In this document: piece after piece, positions 57,292 through 64,000 of the stretch | How positions within the stretch are numbered: the stretch's first letter is position 1 | Layout of the letters: every line of letters starts with the position of its first letter | From: Coniferiporia sulphurascens | Taxonomy: Eukaryota > Basidiomycota > Agaricomycetes > Hymenochaetales > Hymenochaetaceae | Length of the DNA: 64,000 nucleotides | Assembly (NCBI GenBank): GCA_002794785.1 | Contig: NBBA01000018.1 | Location: 124,001-188,000 of the forward strand | Reading direction: 5' to 3' | Notes under the pieces: generated by a model | Seen by the model: the letters and a program-made list of their open reading frames with translations, nothing else | Told to the model about the DNA's origin: nothing | Databases searched by the model: none | Position numbers and translations under genes: made by a program

Positions 57292-57310
57292 GCCCCCCCT
57301 TTGGGGGGGC
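57292..57310 (+). other. LINE 3' UTR hairpin (L15)
   Basis: G, seven C, TTT, seven G, C: stem intact, loop changed. Confidence 0.64.
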
Positions 57311-57371
57311 AGCTTGTAATTATGTAATACTGCAGGAATAATAATAATAATAACAATAATAATAATAAAAA

Positions 57372-57813
57372 GGTGCTGGGTGGCATCGTAGACAGAGTGT
57401 CCTTGACATCCCCCATATTGGTTAGGTGGCAGCCAGTCCCTTGTGTTAGCAAGGAACTGGAGCCAGTTAGCAATGATCTTTTTGAGGAGTTTCCCTAAGG
57501 TCTCCTCAAGGGTAATGGGCCGGTATGATCGCAGTGGGAAGGGATCCTTCTTGTTTGGCTTCCGGAGCATCACAACTTTTGCCGCCCACCAGCACTTGGG
57601 GTGGTGCCCCATGCGCAGACAGTCGTTGAAAAGGGCAAGGATCTCCTCAGGGTAAGCGTCCACCACCCATTTGAGAGGGCAGTATCTGATCCCTGAGAGG
57701 CCCGGAGCTGACAAGTTGGAAGTATCGGACAGTGCCCCTGTAAGCTCCAAGAGGAGTATGGGCAGGGCAGCTGGTTGGGGGGGAGGTGGTGGAGTGTCAG
57801 CTGCTTGTTGGGG
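57372..57813 (-). pseudogene. L16 (3' piece): RT fragment
   Basis: Minus strand: LTGALSDTSNLSAPGLSGI, HHPKCWWAAKVVMLRKPNKK, LEETLGKLLKKIIAN, LPPNQYGGCQGHSVYDATQHL, ending at the L15 tail. Open frame. Its upstream part is 60099-60371, beyond the inserted L17. Confidence 0.78.
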
Positions 57814-57863
57814 TTTTTTTTTTTTTTAAATTTATTATTCCTACTGTGCTATGTAATACACCT

Positions 57864-57882
57864 GCGGCCCCGGAGGGGCCGC
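57864..57882 (-). other. LINE 3' UTR hairpin (L17), compensated sequence
   Basis: GCGGCCCC, loop of three, GGGGCCGC: a perfect 8-bp stem with a 3-base loop, the same geometry and position as the main family hairpin although the arm sequence differs. Confidence 0.72.
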
Positions 57883-58140
57883 CTGTAAACTACCTAACTA
57901 CTGAGGTGCCTGTCATCACTCATTGAGTGAAACTGGGTGGGGCGCATGCCTCTGTGGAGGCCTAGTGTGCTTATGTGCCCTATTAGGGATAAATAGAGGA
58001 GGGGGAGAGGGAGGTATACATATCACGACTGCAAAGAACCCGAGCACGTCAAAGCACGGTCAGGAAAAGAGAGTCCCTTAGAAGCGGAAAGGAGTGGCTG
58101 CGATTGCCATAGAAGAAACCGAGGGGAATCTGAATGGCAG

Positions 58141-60084
58141 TCACAAGTCAGAGGGAAATGGGGGGAGCATACCTGAGAGCTCCAAAAGGGCCGGGTCCGT
58201 ATCCTGAGTCCTGGATCCAAGCAACCTGCGCACGTAGCCCCAGAGGGTATCCAGGTCGAGGTTGTTGTCGGTGGGGAGTCCGTCTAGGTCCATAGCTGCA
58301 AAGGCAAGGCAAATCGCCCCAGCTGTGCGGTTAGACATCTGGTTGAGGTGGCCTGTGAGGTGTAGCCAGCGCCGCAAGACCAGAAGGTGGTTTTCGTCCA
58401 CCCATTCAGTATGGTGGACAGGGAGGGGGTCGTTCTTGGGCCAGACACGGCATATCCAAGGCTGGAAGGTTTCACATCTGCCGAGAATATGAGAGGTTGA
58501 CTGTGCTGGCCAGGGTGGGTGGTTGTGCCACCTGCAGTGAGAGATCAGGCTGTGTCTGTGCCGGTAGGCTGAGTCAAAGCTCAGCCAGTAGCCCCTGTAG
58601 GGACCGGTGCAGCAGAGGACCTGTGCCACTGCAGTGAGTTCCGCACGAGGGTGGTCAACCGAGATTGTTATAAGCTTTCTTGGTTGTCATGTGGGGGGCC
58701 CTGTTACCGCCAGGTATTTGTTGGTAGCAGAGGCCAGGGGGCGGGCCAGCTGAAGGGACCAGCGCTTGCTGAGTGTGCGTGTCGCGACTTCCTTCAGAGC
58801 GGAGATAGAGGGGGTGAGGGAAGATGGGGGAAGCTCGGTTGCTAGCTTCGCCTCGGAGTCCGCCCATTCGTTCCCAGGGATGTCCTTGTGGCCTGGGCAC
58901 CATCGGAAATGAACAGTTAGATTCGGAAACAAGTCGAGGAGGGTCTCGACCCCTGCCTTCCAGAGGGGGAGGAGCTGGGCCCCCGAAGTGGAGGGCCAGG
59001 TGTGGAAAAGGCCAAGTGCCGTCAGGGAGTCCAAGAGGAAGAAGATCTCCTGGATGTCTGGCAGTAGGTGTTGTAGCCGTCTTGCCGCCCAGCCTGGGGC
59101 AGTCGCCAATGAGAAAATCTCGGTGTCTGTTGCTGTGGTGCAAGTGGGAGAGGTGAGCCTGAGGGAGCAAATGTGGATTGTCCCCTTCATGCCGCAGATG
59201 GCTGATCCTGAGGTATTTCCGATGCGTGAGCCATCTGTAAAGACCTGCAGGGAGGTGTCGGTGCAGCATATCCTGGCCTGGGCAATGTAGTTGTTGCATA
59301 GGTTCACCTAGACAGGTTGTTTTGGGATTGAGAAGATGATGTGCCCTTTACTGAAGGCAAGGGGGTCTGTCCAGGGGGGGTGCGTGTACACTGGGATTCG
59401 TTGGACTCGGGGGACGCGGACCTGCAATGAAAGGGAAAAAGGGGTTTTAGCATTAGGATTAAACTTTTTCTGCCCTACATGGTGGGGGGTGCACCAGAGG
59501 CGCAGTGCATGGGTGGTCTTTAAATACTCGAAATAAGCATGGAAAGGGGGGGTGGAACAAAGAAAATTTGTAGAATGGGGAGACACACCCTTATAGATGC
59601 CCAATATCCAACGGCAAGCAGTATTCTGCATGGCCTGTAGTCGGTTGACTAGGGTTTTTTGTCGATGTCCATGATACCATACTGGTGTGCCCCAGGATAG
59701 GACAGTACGCACACAGGTGGTATATAGTCGGCGGAGGTGGATGGCTGAGAGGCCCCTTTCGGTGTTGCCGAGAATGCGGAGGGCCACCAATGTTGATAGC
59801 CCCTTGGAGCGCATGCATTCCACGTGCGGTTTGAAGGTGAGGCCCGCATCCCACCAAATCCCGAGCCAGTGCAGGGGGTTGGTGGGTCGGACCAGGGTTG
59901 TGGCATCGATTTGAATCCCAGCGGTGTCCCAGCAGTGGTAGCTGGTTCGCCACCTAGGCGGGTGGAAATGGAGGGCCTCCGTCTTTGCTGGCTCGATGTT
60001 GAGACCAATTTGGTGAAAGAGGAGGTTGAGTTGTTGGTAGGCCTGTGTGAGGGATCGGCAGTTAGCTGTCACTGAGGTGCCCAC
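58141..60084 (-). pseudogene. L17 ORF2, RT C-terminus, RNase H and Cys/His region
   Basis: 648 codons in one frame with two stops: TAG 59308-59310 (after IPKQPV) and TGA 58687-58689 (after GPPT, a likely CGA). RT thumb: GLNIEPAKTEALHFHPP, GIWWDAGLTFKPHVE, YTTCVRTVLSWGTPVWY. RNase H complete: FTDGSRIGNTSGSAIC, TDTEIFSLATA, LLDSLTALGLFHTW, CPGHKDIPGNEWADSEAK, with all four DEDD residues. Cys/His: CCTGPYRGYWLSFDSAY, HCRWHNHPPWPAQSTSHILGRC. Ends LPPFPSDL. No indels. The conservation of the C-terminal region in this diverged copy supports a real domain. Confidence 0.83.
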
Positions 60085-60098
60085 GCTGCTTGTTGGGG

Positions 60099-60371
60099 TG
60101 GCAGGGGTGTAAAGAAAGTAGTGCAGAAGAGCTCACCTTTCTCGTCATCTGATTGGGTGAAGGAACTGTCCTGCTTTTTGAGTGAGGGGATTGGTGTAGG
60201 GCGGTTGCCAAGGCCTCATTTGGCCCAGCCCCAAATGTTGGAGGCATCTGCTTGGTCAGCCTGCTCGGTGTAGAAGTGCCGCTTTGCTGCCCGGATGCCG
60301 TGTTTAAATGCGCAGTGGGCTGCTGACCGCTGAAGGGGGGTGGAGGCTGTTGAGATCGCTTGGAGGAGCAA
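60099..60371 (-). pseudogene. L16 (5' piece): endonuclease-RT linker
   Basis: Minus strand: LLQAISTASTPLQRSAAHC, AAKRHFYTEQADQADASNIW, a TGA in WAK-GLGN, RPTPIPSLKK and DEKGELFCTTFFTP. Contiguous with 57372-57813 once L17 is removed. Bounded on the right by the L18 tail at 60372. Confidence 0.78.
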
Positions 60372-60432
60372 TTTTTATTATTATTATTGTTATTATTATT
60401 ATTATTCCTGCAGTATTACATAATTACAAGCT

Positions 60433-60451
60433 GCCCCCCCAAAGGGGGGGC
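60433..60451 (-). other. LINE 3' UTR hairpin (L18)
   Basis: Same as L15: C7 and G7 arms with a TTT loop in sense. Confidence 0.64.
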
Positions 60452-60693
60452 CCTAACTACATAACAACAGAGGTGCCCGTCATCACACAATGCATGAAAC
60501 TGGGCAGGGGCCCTGCTCCCCAAAGGGTGCCAAGGTGTGAAGAGCCCCTATTAGTAAAAGTGTGGAAAGAGGGAGGAGTACATTTCACTACAGCCAAGCC
60601 AAACAGACGACATCAGGCAAAAGGGGTAGCTTAGAATAGGGAAGGGAGGGTGAGAGTGCCAGCCAGGACATATGGGGGGAGTCCAAAAGGCGG

Positions 60694-63600
60694 TCATAGA
60701 TCAGAGGAAAAGGGAGGAAGCACACCTGAAAGCTCCAAGAGAGCCAGGTCTGGGTCCTGGGAACGGGTTCCAAGCATATGACTCATGTATTCCCTGAGGA
60801 GGTCCAAGTCCATATCTTCATTGGTTGGGTGTCCCTCCAGCTCCATCACAGCAAAGGCCAGGCAGATGGTGGCTGAGGTATGGTCAGAAAGGCAGTTAAG
60901 ATGCCCCGTCAGCTTCAGCCAGCAGGGAAAAACCTGGAGATGGTTTTCGTCAGCCCACTCGGTGTGGTGGGTTGGAAGTGGGTTGCAGGGGGGGCCAGAC
61001 CTTGCAAATCCAGGGTCAGAATGTGCAACAACTGCCCAAAATGTGAGCGGTCGACTGGGCCGGCCAGGGGGGGTGGTTGTGCCATCTGCAGTGCAAGATC
61101 AGGCCATGTCTGTGCCAGTAGGCTGAGTCAAAGCTCAGCCAGTAGCCCCCATAGGGACCAGCACGACAGAGAACCTGGGTGACTGCTGATAGCTCCCGGC
61201 AAGGGTGGTCCACCGACTGCGTGATGATCTTTTGGGGATGGTGGGAGGGGACCCCGTTGACAGCTAGGTATTTGTTGGCTGTCAAGGCGAGGGGGCGGGT
61301 GAGTGAGAGGGACCAACACTCCATGAGTGTGTTGATGGCGGCCTCTTTCAGTGCTGAGGTGGAGGGTGCTCAGGGAGTGTGTGGTGCCCACAAATTCTTT
61401 GCGGGTGTCCTCGCTGACCAGAGTGATAGGAGTGGCAAACAAGACTCTTCCATTCATAAATGCCAGAGGATCCGTCCACAGGGGATGAGTGTATGCAGGA
61501 ACTGGTTGAACCCGAGGAACCTGGACCTGCAGAGAAGTGGAGAAGGGACAGTTAGTTACGCTTTTATAATATCATTTTCTACCTATAGAGTGCGGGGTGT
61601 GCCAGAGACACAGGGAATGGAGGGTCTTAGCATATTCAAAATAATAAGAAAGTGGGGGAAGGGAACAGAGAAAATTTGTAGAGAAGGGGGAGGCGCCTTT
61701 GTAGACTCCAAGGATCCATCTACATGCTGTGTTTTGCACAGCCTGCAGACGGCTTACTAAGGTTTTTTGGTGTCGGCCGTGGTACCAGACCGGAGCGCCC
61801 CATGTGAGGACAGAGCGGACGCAGGTGGTGTACAGTCAACGGAGGAGGAGGGCCGAGATGCCATGTTCTGTGTTGCCGAGAATATGGAGGGCAGCGAGGG
61901 TGGAGAGGCCTTTGGATCGCATGCGTTCCACATGGGCTTTGAAGGTAAGGGCCAGGTCCCACCAAATTCCCAGCCAGCGAAGCGGGATAGAGGGTCGGAT
62001 GAGTGTGGTGGGGGCGACCCAGACCCTGGCAGTGTCCCAGTTGGTATAAGCAACTGAGTGGCGTCAGGGTGGGTGGAAGTGAAGGCACTCCGTTTTGGCG
62101 GCTTCGATGTTGAGACCAATGGCGCCAAAGTGGGCATTCAGTTGGTGGTAGGTGTTGGACAGTTGCTGGCAGTTGGATGCCATGCTGGGTCCGACGCACA
62201 CTAGGAGGTGGTCGTCGACATATGCGAGGGCGGTGGTGCCGGTTTGGTGGAATTTCCAGAGGACCACACCTGCAAATATAGTTGAGAGGATAGGGGAGAC
62301 TGGTGACCCTTGGGGGGTGCCGAGGCCGGGTTTCTGGGCGGTTGGGAGGGTGGTGGTGTCAAAAGCGATGGCTACTTGCCAGTCCATCATAAAGGACAAA
62401 CACCAGTTTGCCATGTCAGGCAGGCACTGGAGGTCCAGCAGTTGTCAGTGGAGGAGTTGTGGGTGAACTGAGTCGAAGAAGCCCTGTATGTCGACCGCTA
62501 GGACCGAACATACCCGGCCCTCGACATGGGCTTGCTCTGCAATCTGTAGGAGGTGCTGGGTGGCATCATAGACAGAATGTCCTTGATGTCCCCTGTATTG
62601 GTTAGGTGGCAGCCAGTCCCTCATGTTAGTGAGGAACTGGAGCTGGTTAGTGATAATCTTTTTGAGGAGTTTCCCTAAGGTCTCCTTGAGGGTGATGGGT
62701 CAGTATGAATGCAGCGAAAAGGGATCCTTCTTGTTAGGCTTCCGGAGCATCACGACTTTTGCTGCCCACCAGCACTTGGGGTGGTGCTCCATGTGCAGGC
62801 AGTCATTGAAAGGGGTGAGAATCTCATTGGGGTAGGCATCCACCACCCATTTCAGGGGGTGGTAGCTGATGCCTGAGAGGCCCAGAGCCAACAGGTTGGA
62901 TGTGTTGGACAGTGCCCCCATAAGCTCCGATAGGAGTATAGGTGGGGCAGCTGGTTGGAGGAGGGGTGGTGGGGTATTGGCCGCTTGGTGGGGTGGCGGG
63001 GGTGTAAAGAAAGTGGTGCAGAAAAGCTCACCTTTCTTGTCATCTGTCTGGGTGAAAGTGCCATCGCATTTCTTGAGCGAGGGGATGGGTGTAGGGCGGT
63101 TGCCGAGGCCACATTTGGCCCAGCTCCAGATGTTGGAGGCATCTGCTTGGTCTGCTTGGTCGGCATAGAACTGCCGCTTGGCCGCCCTGACCCCGCATTT
63201 TAATGCACAGCGGGCTGCTGACCGCTGGAGGGGGGTGGTGGCCGTCGAGATCCCCTGGAGGAGTGTCTTGCATGTCGGAGTCCACCAGGGGACCTCGGTT
63301 TTGGACGGCTTGGCAAGTCGGGTGAAGGGTGTGAGGGTGGCGATCATAGAGTCGACCGCTGCCTGTGCTTTACCATCAAGGGCGAGGGTGCTGTCCGCTG
63401 GGAGTTGGAAGGTGGTTTTGAGTAATGGAAAGGCGATGTCGGTCCACTCTTCTCTGTCAGCCGCAAGTAGCCGGCGCGTTTTGATGACTGGGTTTGGGGG
63501 CCGAAAAGGCAGGGACCAACGCAGGATTGCGTGGTTGGACAAAGGGGAGGTGGTCGAGGTACCCAAATCTAAGATTATGTCAGGGTTTATCGTGGGGGGG

Positions 63601-64000
63601 GACCAGATCATGTCAATTGGGCACTGCCAACAATTGTTGATGGGCCGTGAGTCAGAGTCCGGGAGGTGAGCTGGGGCAAGGCCGCACTCCCGGAAGAAGT
63701 CATCAAGGGGTTGTGCCCTCAAGTCCTCCTGCTGTGAGGCGAGGAGTTCGGACCACAAATGGTGGCAACAATTGAAGTCGCCCACCACTAGCAGAGTGGA
63801 GGCCAAGGCCAGTGGGATTGTAAAAAGAAATGACTCACCAGGGTATAGGGGGGTGGCAGTGGTGCGGTCTGGTGCATGCATACCATAGTAGTTGCAGAGG
63901 CGGATCATCGAGTGGGAATGGATTTTGATGGTGAGGACATCGGTGCCGAAAGAGGTGGCCCCGAGTACTGACCAAGTGGTTGCGGGGATGGCGCAAGATA
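60694..64000 (-). pseudogene. L18 ORF2 (endonuclease-RT), RNase H core deleted
   Basis: Endonuclease part open from the window edge through VVGDFNCCHHLWSE, LSNHAILRWSL (SDH is SNH), the AASNIW-type linker and the RT start, in one frame of over 400 codons to a TGA at 62698-62700 (Trp position in YWPIT). RT continues with DIQGFFDS, a TGA after PQLLH, PGLGTPQGSPVSP and an intact YVDD (AYVDDHLLVCVG). TGA after HFHPP and after LLLR. The RNase H core is missing, as in L15, so this copy could not complete second-strand steps that need RNase H. One of the few copies with an intact RT active site. Confidence 0.83.

Larger units (their letters stand above)
55993..57371 (+). mobile_element. L15: LINE 3' segment, inverted twin of 60372-61750
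   Basis: 1379 bp from CTGCAGGCTGTGCAAAACAC (end of RT) to the tail, apparently identical to the 3' part of L18 in opposite orientation, including the tail with its AAC interruption and the loss of the RNase H core. No TSD found. Confidence 0.85.
57814..60084 (-). mobile_element. L17: diverged LINE, 5'-truncated, 14-bp TSD
   Basis: T-run tail at 57814, a 3' UTR clearly related to but different from the main family, RNase H and RT C-terminal half, truncated near 60084. TSD GCTGCTTGTTGGGG at 57800-57813 and 60085-60098, perfect. Protein identity to the main family is visibly lower than among the other copies, so this is a second family or subfamily. Confidence 0.88.
60372..64000 (-). mobile_element. 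L18: LINE, endonuclease to tail, running off the window
   Basis: Tail at 60372, hairpin 60433-60451, ORF2 stop 60694-60696, then RNase H (core deleted), RT and endonuclease to the window end. The first 1379 bp (60372-61750) repeat L15 in inverted orientation. The 5' end is outside the window. Confidence 0.9.

Noticed and set aside
57336..57371. AAT microsatellites at 54556-54586, 57336-57371 and 60372-60410
   Set aside because: They are the 3' tails of LINEs, not independent simple repeats.
1..64000. tRNA, rRNA, CRISPR or a host defence locus
   Set aside because: No cloverleaf, rRNA block or regularly spaced repeats were seen on either strand. All long frames are transposon proteins or their antisense shadows.

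Overview
The window is a fungal, probably basidiomycete, retrotransposon graveyard. I see no host gene, tRNA, rRNA or CRISPR array. Almost every base belongs to (a) non-LTR retrotransposons (LINEs) of one main family plus a diverged relative, or (b) LTR elements inserted among them. The LINEs carry a zinc-knuckle ORF1 and an ORF2 with APE-type endonuclease, reverse transcriptase (RT), RNase H and a C-terminal Cys/His region, a layout typical of the fungal Tad1/I-like group. The complete LTR element is a Ty3/gypsy chromovirus with a chromodomain after its integrase. The fungal assignment rests on the chromovirus/Tad-like pairing and on CpG-type decay; the species cannot be read from the sequence.

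Layout (my labels). L1 1-597 (-), 5' segment of a relative. 597-791 (+), ORF1 scrap. L2 792-4322 (-), 3' half of a LINE. L3 4323-10757 (-), full-length LINE. L4 10758-11506 (-), RNase H scrap. Chromovirus 11507-19130 (-). L5 19131-19966 and 26399-28217 (+), a LINE split by full-length L6 (19967-26385, +). L7 28218-34671 (+), near-identical twin of L3. L8 34672-36082 (-), holding a 288-bp insert. L9 36083-40178 (+), holding two solo LTRs and a 260-bp insert. L10 40179-42191 (-). L11 42192-54727 (+), a long LINE split by L12 (45186-51042, -), which itself holds a 1475-bp solo LTR, and by L13 (53690-54586, +). L14 54728-55992 (+), relative of L1. L15 55993-57371 (+). L16 57372-57813 and 60099-60371 (-), split by the diverged L17 (57814-60084, -). 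L18 60372-64000 (-), running off the window.

Insertion order can be read from target-site duplications (TSDs): 13-15 bp around several LINEs and 5 bp around the LTR insertions. The twins L3 and L7 lie in opposite orientation and their flanks appear swapped, which suggests that the 17 kb between them was inverted by recombination.

All elements with enough sequence to judge are disabled. Most lesions are C-to-T or G-to-A changes at CpG, and most premature stops look like CGA-to-TGA, as expected from cytosine methylation and deamination or a CpG-directed RIP-like process. The most interesting structures are the chromovirus self-priming signals (11-nt match between primer-binding site and LTR, with a TATA box 32 nt upstream), its GGGTTTT frameshift site at the gag stop, an extra ORF after the integrase, and a 19-nt LINE 3' hairpin kept in shape by compensatory changes in the diverged family.
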